DNA of 64,000 nt from assembly GCA_026874595.1 (NCBI GenBank), contig CM049309.1, positions 25,237,033 through 25,301,032 on the forward strand, written 5' to 3'. Every line of letters starts with the position of its first letter. Within the stretch, counting starts at the first letter, position 1. Source of the stretch: Sipunculus nudus (lineage: Eukaryota > Annelida > Sipuncula > Golfingiida > Sipunculidae). Positions 21,322 through 32,409 of this stretch are shown piece by piece. Position numbers and translations under genes: made by a program. The notes under the pieces were generated by a model. The model saw only the letters and a list, made by a program, of their open reading frames with translations, was not told where the DNA came from and did not search any database.

Positions 21322-21324
<3 letters not shown>

Positions 21325-21426
21325 CGCCGGGCTTATCAATATGCGCAGTAAATGCCGGGCGGCGGAGTTCTGGTTAGCAGAACATATAACGCGAAAGGCG
21401 GACAATACACTCTTTTATTCCTTCGG

Positions 21427-24323
21427 TGTATATGTCGAGGGAAGAATGAGAATCTGGGAAGATCCGGAATCCTCCCGGGAAAAAATAGAATTCTTACTTT
21501 TTTCTGGGAAAAATGAGAATCCAGAGATGGTATAAAGGGATTCTTATTCTTAATGGGACAAATGAGAATTCCAGTCTCTTCCGGGAAAATTGAGAATTCT
21601 CATTTTTCTTGGGAGAGATTGAAAATCAGTTTTGAAATTTAAACCTGGGAAATATGAGAATTCTCATTCTTCCCGGCGAAGAATGGGAATTATTGATGCC
21701 AACTTAACTCTTAATTTTTTCATACTTATTTCTCTTTTTCAGAAAGAAACTTTGATCATCTTTCTTTCACATTAATTCTGAACTGTTCAAGTGTTAAAAA
21801 AATAAATAGTACACTCACACAAAATAGAAATATAAATATGTGAATAAACTATGAAGCTGACAAAAAGTGTTTTATATGAGTACAACTTGTACAGCTGAAC
21901 AATGTACATTTCCCGCAACTTGAAACGATCAACCCTGAGGGACTTCAGGAGGTGACTTTAGTCCTTGCTTCTAGATTGAATAGCAACTGGCATGCTAATC
22001 CAACACCAAGTATATGTTCTTGTAAAGGTGCATGTGTCAATAACAGATGTAGATGCAGAAAAGCTGGGATTAAATTTTCCACTAAATGTCATGTATCCAC
22101 CAGTGGTACATGTCAAAATAAGTTTTAGATGATTGTGTCACCGCATTGAACCACCTTGGCACAATGTGTTTCTCAAATATCTGATGGATATCTAATGACA
22201 GATAATTACCTGAACTTTATTGCATTTAAAAAAGAATGCACACACTGGTTTGTTTGATTACCAGTAAAATGGACAGTTCATATTAAATGATTTCCTGGTG
22301 TTACATATTTTGATATTTTGCTGGGGAAAAAACAGCTCTCTAAACCTTAATGAAACACAATTATTTATGTTGGTAATTTTAGAGTGTTGACAAAACAGAT
22401 GTCAAACATATACATTATGAAAATTTACAACTTGCAAGAGATGTAGGTTAATCTATAACATTATCTTCTCATTATTTTCATATAGTTTTGGGCAATTGTT
22501 GTCACATCTCGGTCGCATCTGAATTCTTTATTCCTCCTTTTGAACATGCCTGGAACTAACATGAAAATATCTGGTTCATTCATTAATTTATAATTGTGCC
22601 ATGTTAAACTTTTTCATGCAACCTTTTCATCAGTGTTAGAGATTAAAATGTACAATAAGTATTTTACCCCAGTTACACTATTGTTTAGCATATAAAATAA
22701 CAGGTACATGTATATGTTTTTCATGGTTGAACTTAACATGTATAGATGTCAGAAGCTCACTGACAACTTGTCAGATATGTTAGTCAATCTAACATAGATG
22801 TTTATCTTCACTGAATTGTAGATTAAAAATAGTCACATCTAGAAATCTTTATAACTGAATCATATGTGCTAAGAACTAATATGTAAATATCAGGTGTGCT
22901 TGTTTTCAACTTACATGTATGTAATTGGTTTAGTACTATCATGTGCGAATAAAACTGATTTTAAGAAAAATGTGTTTTCTACTTTTTTTCATGACAAAAT
23001 ATTTTACTGTTCTTTTAGCAATGATCAGTTAATAACATTAAAGTTTGGTTATAATACCATAGTAAAATATGCAAACTTAACCCACCTTAACTATTAAAAG
23101 GATATCATTTAACCAATTGGAGCTGGCTGGGAAAAATAAGAATTCTGGTTTTTCCCGGGAAAAATCAGAATTCTCATTCTTCCCGGGAAAAAAGAGAATC
23201 TAATACTTATAAAAGGAATTCGGTTCACGTTTGTGCGCAATGTTCTCTAAAACCGCGTTGTGTACAATATTGTGCCATACCTCATTTAAAGATTATTATC
23301 CCCGCAGTGACATATGCGATATGAAAATAAATAATTTTTAATATACATATAATTTTGAGAGATTTTTCCGGTTTTTTTACCGAGAACAGCCGAACTGCTT
23401 TCGGCAATCACCGGAATGCGTGCATCGTGGTCACTTAACCTCTAACACTAAGGACTATTGTTCATATGAATAATGCTTGCTTTCAGTGAGGGATTTGACC
23501 CACGTGCGTGGTCAGTAAAAGAGAAAAACACATGTTTCTCGCTTTATGAAATGGAGAGTTCAACCCAGGAGGATTGATGACAAAACCTAATTCAAGGTCC
23601 CAATATCAGAACAGGGCTGGGGTGGGGTGGGGTTGGGTGGTGGCGGGGGTTTCAGGCCTCAAACTTTGTCTGATACGATGGAAAAAAGGTTGCGGTGGCT
23701 GAAAATGGGATACGGACCCACTGCATGGAGTCCCGCTGGGTCCGCTTCTGCTACATACGATGTTTGCATATTTCTGTTTCCTTCTTCTGGAACAGTTTCC
23801 TTGCAATTAATCTTTTATGAGTTCCTCACATCAACCTATTCTTAATACGTCCAATGATAGAAACCAGTCAAATCAACAAAACACTGTATGCTACCGCGTC
23901 TCATTCCTGTTCGCAATGTAAACCATCACTGACCAGGTCTTCAAGGTAAACATACCGGGGTTTGATTTTTGCCACGAGCACAGCGCCACAAAATAACAGT
24001 AAAAAAATATTCGTACATATCGTATTCCGAGAGTAACCCACTAAAAATCTATATTTTCTTTTAACTTTTATAATAAAAAATGAGCCAACATATATCTCAA
24101 TTAATATATCTCCAAAACCCCGGTAAAACGCCCTTTATACCGGGTTTATCAGCTAGTCAATCATAGTATGAAATGATTCTCTTTTTCCCGGTAAGAAGGG
24201 GAATTTCCATTATTCCGGGGAAAAATAAAAATTCTCATTTTCCTGGGAAAAAATGAGAATTCTGATTTTTCCTGGGAGGATTCCGGATCTTCCAAAATTC
24301 TCATTCTTCCCTGGACATATATA
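21427..24323. mobile_element. Inverted-repeat DNA element made of TTCCCGGGAA and GAATTCTCAT motifs
   Basis: Left end TATATGTCGAGGGAAGAATG, right end (reverse strand) TATATGTCCAGGGAAGAATG, both followed by GGAAGATCCGGAATCCTCCC. The arms (about 21430-21690 and 24175-24323) repeat a unit with TTCCCGGGAA and AGAATTCTCATT in both orientations. A short block of the same motifs lies at 23125-23205. The interior has no protein of known type. This looks like a non-autonomous element with many subterminal binding sites, or two nested copies. Confidence 0.7.
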
Positions 24324-24357
24324 CAGTGCAGTGCAGGTCTGACCTGCAAAGACAAAG

Positions 24358-24745
24358 GACTGCCGGTAATACACAAATGCACACGTCCACTCCTTGCACG
24401 TGCATGAGGTGTTCTGCCATATATATCTTATACGCTAATATATTTAACGTGTCAGCGGTAATACAGTAGAGCCAGTAATATTCTTACGGTATATTATTAA
24501 AGGATAGCACGTGAATGCATAGGATAAACTATATATTATGGTCATTCAAGAAATATTATCACATAATACATGTACGGAATAACACAGGAATGTTTAGGAT
24601 AAACCCTATAATGTTTGATTAAGGAATACTACTTATTAACAGTGATATTTCGATACATATTTAGATATAATTAAACGTACCTGTCGGTAATACACAGTGC
24701 ACACGTCCTCTCTGGGTACGGGCACGAGGTGTTCTGCGCAAGGCC
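24358..24745. repeat. Direct duplication of a segment of about 60 bp, 323 bp apart
   Basis: 24361-24420 and 24684-24740 share GGTAATACACA, TGCACACGTCC and ACGAGGTGTTCTGC or near variants. The sequence between also contains related phrases, so this may be a two-unit tandem repeat. Confidence 0.6.
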
Positions 24746-24929
24746 ACCGTCAAAATCCCTGGTGTTGCCAGGCGGGACAAATGCAGTGACCGTGACTTGC
24801 GTAGACAATGAGCAACCGGACAGTGTGAAAACACAGGGGACAACTAAGAAAAACGCAGGCCATCACAATATACCAATTGAAGAAGCAAAATGTTCCACGA
24901 ATAGTTGTAATATCATTTGATGGCGTAAC

Positions 24930-24960
24930 ATATATACACACACACACTCACATATATATA

Positions 24961-25008
<48 letters not shown>

Positions 25009-25019
25009 CATATATATAG
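24930..25019. repeat. (CA)n/(TA)n microsatellite
   Basis: Short ACAC runs followed by about 20 TA units and TACACATACATATATA. Confidence 0.95.
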
Positions 25020-25180
25020 TCAAGACTACAGCTCTTCGCGCTCCTCAAGTGTATTTTTTGTGAGCAAATCGACGTGATGCCACCAAGCCAAGCAGGGAGT
25101 CGCGAAGGGTCGCCACCGTTTAACCCGCACATCCCGCTCGGGGCTTTGTGGATGTGGATGCTGTTGCTTTCCTCGGCCAT
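25020..25180 (-). other. Possible small coding segment, unrecognised
   Basis: The minus strand has an ATG in good context (CCTCATGGCCGAGG) at 25180 and about 55 non-repetitive codons before running into the TA repeat. The segment is richer in GC than its surroundings. I see no splice donor that would clearly follow and no known domain. It may be a gene fragment or chance. Confidence 0.2.
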
Positions 25181-25199
25181 GAGGAAATGTATATAAATA

Positions 25200-25750
25200 T
25201 ATTTGTTGCATTTCAGTCGGAAAGCTTTTAATCTACACCTTTAGCTTTAAATGTTAAGATAACATGTTTCATTTATTTTCCGCGATAAAGTCCGTATTTG
25301 TGTGGACAAACATGCAATATTAGCAAAGTATTAATATTTACAGAATATTTACTATGCAGTTTTAGTGAAAGTAATGTAGTGGAAGCATGGTAACAGAGCG
25401 GACACAAATACATTTCCACTAAGTTACTGATGTAGTCACGTATGCAGAAGCCAACAAGAGACGGATAGAGGATTTTAGCAGAGAGGGCGCAGAGGCAGGA
25501 TTTGGATCGGGCATCTACCTCCCACGTTGTTGAAACATTTTGAAAAGATGTGCTGCAATATAACGCAAAGAGAGGCAGTTTTAAAAGCATCATGATCCAA
25601 AATTTTGTTTTGTTTTAGGTATTCAGCGCTTATTTTTTATTTCCAAGATTTTCTTATACCCCGCTCCTGCCAACTAAATCAATTTCGGAGTCCTATTTTT
25701 TTTCATATTCTTATAAGTTTAAATTAAATGAAAAAATTATTCAATAATCA
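25200..25750. other. Unassigned sequence
   Basis: A 106-codon minus-strand frame (25273-25593) has many cysteines and leucines but no pattern I recognise. It could be 3' flank of the gene that ends at 25764. No repeat ends were seen. Confidence 0.4.
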
Positions 25751-25754
25751 TGAT

Positions 25755-25760
25755 TTTATT
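25755..25760 (-). terminator. Poly(A) signal AATAAA
   Basis: AATAAA on the minus strand lies three bases past the stop codon of the terminal exon at 25764-25900, giving a very short 3' UTR. Confidence 0.6.
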
Positions 25761-25763
25761 TAA

Positions 25764-25900
25764 TTATTCTGCTGTATTGTAGAAATATCCATCCGGATCC
25801 GGATCTTCTTCCACTTCTCTCGTCATTTCCTGCTTTTCTGTTCTTTTTTCTGGGTCCTCGTTTCTGTATCTCCTTTGTTTCTTTTCAGGCAATTTTAAAC
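25764..25900 (-). CDS. Terminal coding exon of a host gene, charged tail
   Basis: After a plausible acceptor (TGTACTTTGCTTTAG) the exon opens with two bases that complete a codon. It then encodes 44 residues and a TAA. The product is strongly charged (LPEKKQRRYRNEDPEKRTEK early) and ends EEDPDPDGYFYNTAE. An AATAAA follows at once. The reading frame, acceptor, stop and poly(A) signal all agree, and the surroundings are AT-rich and closed in this frame. I do not recognise the protein. The preceding exon must end in phase 1, which the candidate micro-exons upstream do. Confidence 0.6.
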
Positions 25901-26079
25901 CTAAAGCAAAGTACACAACACATTAAATCCCATATAAAGAACTAAATCAATAATTTTTCATATTTGAAAGGGGGAATATTTGGTACTAAATAATAGCTAG
26001 ATTTTGTGCGCATCACTGGAATGGAGAATGCAAATAAGTGTCTTTGGTCTACCAGGTACGTTTCTGTACACTACGTTAC

Positions 26080-26094
26080 CTCTACCTCTGAAAC
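26080..26094 (-). CDS. Candidate 15-nt micro-exon
   Basis: Minus strand: acceptor CCTGTTTTTAG, exon GTTTCAGAGGTAGAG, donor GTAACG. It starts with two bases completing a codon and ends with one, so it keeps the phase of the terminal exon. It encodes FRGR between junction glycines. A nearer donor (GTAGAG) would give a 9-nt version in the same phase, so two isoforms are possible. Confidence 0.42.
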
Positions 26095-26199
26095 CTAAAA
26101 ACAGGACGGAAATTGTATCTCAATCCATATAAAATATTATGAATGGAACTGAAATGGTACAAGGAGAGGGTTTGTGAAATATACCAGTCTTTATGCTAC

Positions 26200-26208
26200 C
26201 TGTACCTC
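26200..26208 (-). CDS. Candidate 9-nt micro-exon
   Basis: Minus strand: acceptor TTTTCGTGCTACAG, exon GAGGTACAG, donor GTAGCAT. Phase 1 at both ends. Joined to its neighbours it adds Gly-Thr between two junction glycines. Short motifs like this arise by chance, so its support is the consistent phase of the whole series. Confidence 0.36.
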
Positions 26209-26231
26209 CTGTAGCACGAAAACTCTATCTA

Positions 26232-26350
26232 CAAGGGCGGATCCAGGCTTTTTGAAAGAGGAAGGTCTGACGCAGGAAGACTAAATGAAAACCTAAAAAA
26301 TGGTCCTGTGGTCCGGAAAGGAGGGGGTCCGGGTCGCTTAGAAGACATTT
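26232..26350 (+). mobile_element. hAT-like fragment in the intron
   Basis: It begins GGGCGGATCCAGG and continues with AATGGTCCTGTGGTCC and GGAAAGGAGGGGGTCC. This is the reverse complement of 1740-1870. It lies between the 30-nt and 9-nt candidate exons. Confidence 0.7.
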
Positions 26351-26508
26351 TTTCCACATATAATGTTGCAATTGATTCCTGGTAGGCTCCACCACTCTTC
26401 AATCACTTTTGCGAAAATCGCACTTTTCTTTAAAAGTAAAAACAGGGTGAATGGATCTAACAACATCAGAAACTTTTTGGACGTTAATTAAAGGTACGAT
26501 TCTCATAC

Positions 26509-26538
26509 CATGTACATCTTTTTGAGGAACTACTGCAC
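26509..26538 (-). CDS. Candidate 30-nt micro-exon
   Basis: Minus strand: strong acceptor CGTTTTTGTTCTAG, 30-nt exon, strong donor GTATGAG. Phase 1 at both ends. It encodes AVVPQKDVH, and the junction codon to the next exon is again glycine (G plus GA). A further possible exon of 26 nt (26622-26647, acceptor CTAACTTTTTAG, donor GTATAT) would join it through another glycine codon but starts in a different phase. Confidence 0.45.
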
Positions 26539-26872
26539 CTAGAACAAAAACGTAGCTTCAACGTTTCTTCTTAGTCAGAAATACTTCAGGCGCCTCCTCG
26601 TTACTATCCATATGTATATACCAGGTCCCCACGCGGGTTTTATTGAACTAAAAAGTTAGGGTAACGATGTCGACATAACCATCAAGGACAAAGAGTGAAG
26701 TCCCAGTAGCCTAGCGAAAATATTTCCAGAGTTCATCACCTGAAAAGGTAGCTCTCCCAGGGGACAATGTAATCTTCCAAGTAAATGGCAATACAATAGG
26801 ATAATACCAATATTTTCAGTTAAAAATATAAATACCCCTACAAATAGTTCTGCAGTTGTCGGGACAGTCACA

Positions 26873-27664
26873 TACGATGGCTCGTATAGCACACACAGAA
26901 AATTATTTTTTATCTCGTTCTCACGCGATAAGGCATAAGGCGTAAACGCACGTATAATAAAATACATACAAACAATTTAAGTTGCATTAACGCTCTGACA
27001 TGGTATTCTAACGCGTGCGAATGAGATACTATCGTGTGGAAACGAGATAATATATCGCGTGGGAACGAGTTACAATTGCGCTGGAACGAGATAATTATCG
27101 TGTGGGAACGACTCGAACGAGAATCTATCGCGTGGGAACGAGATAAAAATATAATTCTGTGTGCCTATACGAGCCACCGTACATTCATGCCTACATGAGG
27201 GTTTCAGCTAGCATCATTGTATTCTAACGCGTGGGAACGAGATACTATTGTGGGGGAACGAGATACTATCGTGTGAGATCGAGATACTATCGCATGGGAA
27301 CGAGATAATTATCGCGTGGGAATGAGATACAATCGGACTGGAACGATATACTAGTAATTATCTTGTGGGAACGAGATACTATCGCGTGGGAACGAGATAA
27401 AAAATATAATTCTGTGTGTCCTATACGAGCCACCGTACATTCATGCCTATACACGAGGGCTTTAATTAGCTAGCATGGTATTTTAACGCGTGGGAATGAG
27501 ATACTATCGCGTGGGAACGAAATACTATCGCATGGGAAAGAGATACGTATATGTACATGTACTATCGTGTGGGAACGAGATAATTATCGCGTGGGAACGA
27601 GATACTATTGCATGGGAAAGAGATAAATAAGATGCTGTGTGCCCTATAAACAAGCCACTGTGGT
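26873..27664. mobile_element. MITE-like element built from a CGCGTGGGAACGAGATA minisatellite
   Basis: Left end GATGGCTCGTATAG followed by CACACAG; the right end has the complement (CTGTGTGCCCTATA). Between them an about 20-bp unit, typically ATCGCGTGGGAACGAGATA, repeats some 25 times. It is grouped into about 230-bp blocks, each closing with the terminus-like TGTGTGCCTATACGAGCCACC (near 27160, 27415, 27640). The first unit on the left is inverted relative to the rest. Confidence 0.72.
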
Positions 27665-29640
27665 ACGGAGCCCGGGAGACGACAGGGTGAAAAATATTTA
27701 TTAATCCGTGCGCACGAATTACTAATCCTTGCACACTGATTACTAATCCGTGCGCACGAATTAGTGACCAATGAGAACAGCTCTCTTATGTTGCTGGCTC
27801 AATGCTCATTGGCTACTAATTCGTGCGCACGAGTTATTAATTCGTGCGCACGAATTACTATCCAATGAGAAGCAAGCACACATCGACTCAGTCTAGACAC
27901 AGGCTGGCAGATTCAGCGGGCACACACGGTTGTCAAAATGGAGCCCAGCGCCTTCCGACAGTTCCGTGACTTCCTACCTGGGAAAATTCGGAACTCTGTA
28001 TATTGAAAATAGAAAGGGCTATAAGCGATACTTAAAGAATAAAAACATAAAACTCACAGACCCAGTTGCCGTGCATGTTCGAAAATTTCTAAGGCTTTCT
28101 CTGGTAAAAAATTACAACCTACATTATCATCGTTGGGGCATAATGAGAATATAATTATAGAAAAAGCCGATCAGGCTGAAATTTTTAACAGTTATTTTGC
28201 TTCACAAAGTAACTACAGTTTCAGTTCTCAATCGCCATTTGACGATGATCATAAATTGCAAATTACACATAAACTAGGTGAAATGAACTTCACAGAAACT
28301 GAGGTATCTCATGTCATATTTGGGATTCGCTTTCCTGACAGGAACACATAAACATGATATGTTTGAAAGCCAATAAGCGTTTGGAAATTTTGAAAAAAAT
28401 TATAAATTCCATTTCTCTATGAAAGTTTTAGATCGTATGTACAAATCATTAATAAGTTTAGTACTGGAGTGTGGTGTTTTAATATTTAACAATTGTTCTG
28501 TCAGACAGTCATACCAACTGGAGAGTATACATGGGAAAGCATGTTTGACATGTACTCGAGCGCTCTCGACTTCCAGCACTGGAGCTATGGTAAAAGAGTT
28601 ATGATGGTCAAGTATAAAAATAAGAAGAGAGCTGGCTATACTATCCACATTTTATAAAATGATTAATGAACTAGCTCCAGATGATCTGCTAATATATTAA
28701 CTCAAACTCTGTCTCATGCTCAGCCCTATACAGTCCGCGCAAATCGCATTTGCTTAAGATACCGAAGTTCACACGGAAAGATTCTGGCTTTTCTTTCCTT
28801 CCAATTTTCTTTTCTTTCCTTTCAATAGACTGCAAACTTTGGAACAGTTTCCAATAATTCAGTCTACTTCAATAGATTCCTTTAAGGAAAATGTTCGCGA
28901 CTATTTAAACCCTGCCTCTCGAGAAATATACATTTATTATTGTGACAATCATCGTCAACATGAAATTATCCATACTCGGTTACGACTAGGTGCCAGTTAC
29001 TTAAATCAATACCTATTTTCTGTTGGAAAGACTGATGGTTTTAATCTAATTGATAAGCTCGATATCGACTGAGACGTTTATCTTTATTGTATTACACCTA
29101 CCAGTAATAATATATGTACAAGTATCTGTGTAAGCGGAATGTAAACCTGTATTAACGTATATCATGTATCTATATATATTTCTCATCGTGTGTGAATATA
29201 TATGCACTTTTCCAATCTGATCATTTATCTATACTTATATACATTCATGTTAATTTTTCACTTTCTTTTAATTTATATGCAGGAGAGCAGTTGCATTAGT
29301 CTTATCGGCTACTTTATCCCATTGAAATAAATATTTTTCCACCTTGGAAATATATTTTTCACACCTAGTAATTCGTGCGCATGGAATTAGTAATTCCTGC
29401 GCACGGATTAGTAATTCGTGCGCACGAATTAATGAATATTTTTCCACTTCGAAAATTTATTTTTTTCACACCGAGTAATTTGTGCGCACTAATTAGTAAT
29501 TCGTGCGAACGAATTAGTAATTCGTGGCAACGAATTAGTAATTCGTGCGCACGGATTAGTAATTCGTGCGCACGAATTAATAAATATATTTCACGATGTC
29601 TCCGGGCATCACGGGCTCCGAACCGTGGTCACTTTAAGAG
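27655..29640. mobile_element. Inverted-repeat element with AATTCGTGCGCACGAATT arrays
   Basis: Left end ACTGTGGTACGGAGCCCG, right end (reverse strand) TGACCACGGTTCGGAGCCCG, each followed by TATTTATTAAT and an array of the palindrome AATTCGTGCGCACGAATTA. The left array (27700-27865) has about five copies in two groups, the right (29366-29580) about eight. The interior holds non-LTR retrotransposon remnants and no transposase. Confidence 0.75.
28000..29072 (+). pseudogene. Non-LTR retrotransposon remnant, RT core deleted
   Basis: 28133-28348 reads KADQAEIFNSYFASQ and FTETEVSHVIFGI, the segment before the RT core in CR1/jockey-like elements. 28390-28680 resumes at the RT carboxy side (DRMYKSLISLVLECGVLIF, then YQLESIHGKACLTCTRALS). 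28700-29072 gives LNPASREIYIYYCDN and HTRLRLGASYLNQYLFSVG, the tail of such proteins. The catalytic YADD region is absent. Stops and shifts are frequent. Family assignment is from remembered patterns and is approximate. Confidence 0.65.
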
Positions 29641-30520
29641 GCATCCATTATATATTTTTTTTATGTAAAAACAAATAGATTCAAAACCAAAATGTGAAAT
29701 GAATTATTTGGTATATTTGTATTGTCAATTTAATGTTTATAACGAAGAAATTTTACCATTTATTTTTTCATATGTTTTCCAGTAGTCCCTACTTGTTGGC
29801 ACAAGGGGTGGGTCAGTGTGATCTTTCTTTGAGAAATGGTACAAATAACATCGATTTGCATTGAATATTCATTGTATTTCTTCTCAGTCTATCCATGCCT
29901 CTGGTGAAAACAACTGGGACTTTTTCCCTAATTGTCTTTAGTAGGCCTAATATAGATCAGTAATGTGCAATTTTTAGAGGTAAGGGTATTAAATAAAATG
30001 CAATTCATTCAAGTGAGAATGGTAGCAAATACACTTGTATGCTTTAAATATAAATTGATAACCTAATAGAGAGGTCTGCTTTGGAATATAATTTTGCGTA
30101 TTGCTCAGTGTGTTATTATATATGTTTGAAATCCGGTCAGTGTTATGTAGGCCTAAATTGTTCATGTTTGTATTGATTTGATAATTATATCTTAAACTTC
30201 ATGTAAGTTTGAAAATTTTATATCCTTTGCCTTTCAGTAGCCTATAGTTATTTTGTCCTTCGCGCCTATGGTTTTGACTAAAATTATAAGCATGCATAAA
30301 GTGATCTCGATATATTAAGCTTTGAAAAAGACTATTTCAGGGTTTAAATGTTATCAGTTTCTAACGCATGATTTTGTTAATCCAGTAGCCCTATTTTTTC
30401 GAGTTTTTGTGTGGTACAGCTTGTGATTAAATTTAAAAGTGGGTAAATTATCATCATAGGCCCTACCTCTTTGAAAAATTCACATTTTATGTTTTAGCCT
30501 ATTTCTTTGAAAATTTCCAC
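29641..30520. other. Unassigned AT-rich sequence
   Basis: No gene, repeat ends or arrays were recognised. Confidence 0.5.
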
Positions 30521-30840
30521 ATGCACCGTGTGAGGGGAAGCAACTCCCATCTGGCCCCTGCGCGCCTTCAAATTCGATAAACTTGCAGAATGACCCCCCC
30601 CCCCCCCTTTTTCAAAACGTTCCAAAGCCAATGTTGACAAAAATCAGTAATATAAATAATCTATTGTAGATGGTTGACCTTTGAGTAAAATCAAACTCAC
30701 ATTAATGGACACCTTAACGGCTATGTTCACAGTCACAATAGCACTGCGCAGATCCGGACTCAAAAGAGTACGTTTCAGAAGCGTATCCAGTGGGGATCGA
30801 ATCCCCCCCCCCCCCCTTTTCAGCCGCTGCAACCTTTTTA
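30520..30840. repeat. C-tract-bearing hAT-like fragments
   Basis: Contains runs of 14 or more C (near 30594 and 30804). The reverse strand of 30800-30840 reads AAAAAGGTTGCAGCGGCTGA, which resembles 23683-23703. Probably the eroded end of a hAT-like family. Confidence 0.4.
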
Positions 30841-30843
30841 TCT

Positions 30844-31461
30844 ATATATTAATAGCGTAAGGCGATTTTCCGTTTCTCCTCTTATACCACCGTATACGGA
30901 TTGCCGTAATTTTCGATATACATATGCTCCGGGTTTGTCTGAAGAGATTCCATCCACTTTTATTTGCAATATTTGCGTATAATGTGCATAATTATTAATT
31001 TTAATATTTGCTCCCCTGCGGGCGCCTCTTTTCTCTGTGTCTTCGGGCCCGGTAACACAATGGCCATGGAGTGTGTGATGGCGGGATATAGAGTCTTACT
31101 CTGGTGGCCCTAGCTATCTGGCGTTTTCGAAATAATCCCCATCGGCGATCCCTTCTCAAAAAAGGGGGATCTTTGAAAGAATTGTTTTGCAGGCCTGTTA
31201 CTACTTTCACAAATAAAACTGGTATTTTTGTATTTTCTTCTAAGGTCTTTTCCACGGACGGTTTCTTTTGTATGTATATGTGATCATGTTCATCAGTTTC
31301 TCATGTCACATGGTATATGTGAAGGTGACTATTTGTCAAAGACCCCAAGTAGATGTAAGGCACTGGCTTGGGGCGACCGTGTGCGACTGTACACTGTTCC
31401 GAAAGATTTTTGTGCACATGCAACACCATACATAAAATGGAAATATATATTAATAGCGTAA
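30844..31461. other. Unassigned sequence between two copies of a 17-bp direct repeat
   Basis: ATATATTAATAGCGTAA occurs at about 30845-30861 and again directly left of the next MITE (31445-31461). Small frames on both strands (31001-31255 minus, 31228-31461 plus) are unrecognised. Confidence 0.5.
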
Positions 31462-32065
31462 AGCCCAAAACACACTAACGCGCGCGTCACGCGTCAAGCG
31501 TCAAATCTGGAAAAAGTTGCTCCACTTTATTTATCAATGTCAAAACAGACTAACGCGCGCGTCACGCGCGCGTCAAGCGTCAAGCGTCAGCTATCGCTCC
31601 TTGAGGGATTTTTGACGCGTGACGCGCGCTAGCCGCGTGGGGATTCCTGATAATGACATAACTAAAGAGAGGGTTTCCCTCCCCTGCACTCAAATTCTAT
31701 ATAAAACTGCTGGGGAAGCATTTGTTAAAATTAATTGAACTATAATTATTGACTTGTATCTGGATAGGAAACGTGCAACAAAGCAACACAAATTAATATC
31801 GTTAAGAATAGTGACTGAGTTCTGTCATATTTAGAAAATGTTTGGTCACAAACAGATGTATATTTGTATACAAGTAATCCAATGCTGAATATCAAAAATA
31901 CTACTTTAAGATAAACAAAAAAATACAATAGGTGTTTCGTTAATACCATCCAATCTGACGCGTGTCGTGCGCGTTATAGCCGCGTTAGTGTGTTTTGAAT
32001 TTGTCGCGTGGCGCACGCGTGACGCTTGACGCGCGCGTGGTGCGCGTGTTAGTCTGTTTTGGGCT
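31462..32065. mobile_element. CpG-rich MITE, TAA target duplication
   Basis: 604 bp. Left end AGCCCAAAACACACTAACGC, right end (reverse strand) AGCCCAAAACAGACTAACAC, flanked by TAA at 31459-31461 and 32066-32068. The arms are full of ACGCGTCA, GCGCGCGTC and CAAGCGTCA. A second, inner copy of the terminal motif lies on each side (31530-31560, 31985-32010). The centre is AT-rich. A 3-bp TAA duplication is typical of PIF/Harbinger-type elements. No coding capacity. Confidence 0.78.
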
Positions 32066-32409
32066 TAACGCATTTTGTGTGATTTTCCTCATCTCTGGAC
32101 ACAGTCGCATGAATCGTTATTGGTGGGCGTTATTCTGGCCTTGAACTGCATGGCTATAACCGCCAATATATACTGATCCCACTAATGCCTTCGGAACGGA
32201 CTTCGTAGATTCTCTGTTTACACCTGAATTGACCATGTTTTGGGCCAAATATCAGCCACAAATTACGATTCCTGCGACTGTGCTTCGGATTTCCGTTGGG
32301 TTTTCGATACCGCCGTACGGAATGTCGTGTTCGCCCAAAACCGTGCGTGCTGCAATTGCTAGTCGGCTACTAATTAAATTATTGGGTTTCGGACCATTGG
32401 CAAGTTTTT

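Noticed and set aside
24729-24920. A 63-codon plus-strand frame as a secreted domain
   Set aside because: Its start overlaps a duplicated repeat segment, and no convincing splice sites or domain pattern were found.
26656-26967. A 103-codon minus-strand frame as an upstream exon of the micro-exon gene
   Set aside because: It runs into the inverted-repeat element at 26873, and its one good acceptor (near 26745) leads to a stop without a donor.
27690-29590. A CRISPR-like array, because a palindrome recurs with spacers
   Set aside because: Spacing is irregular or absent, the copies sit in the arms of an inverted-repeat element, and the DNA is eukaryotic.
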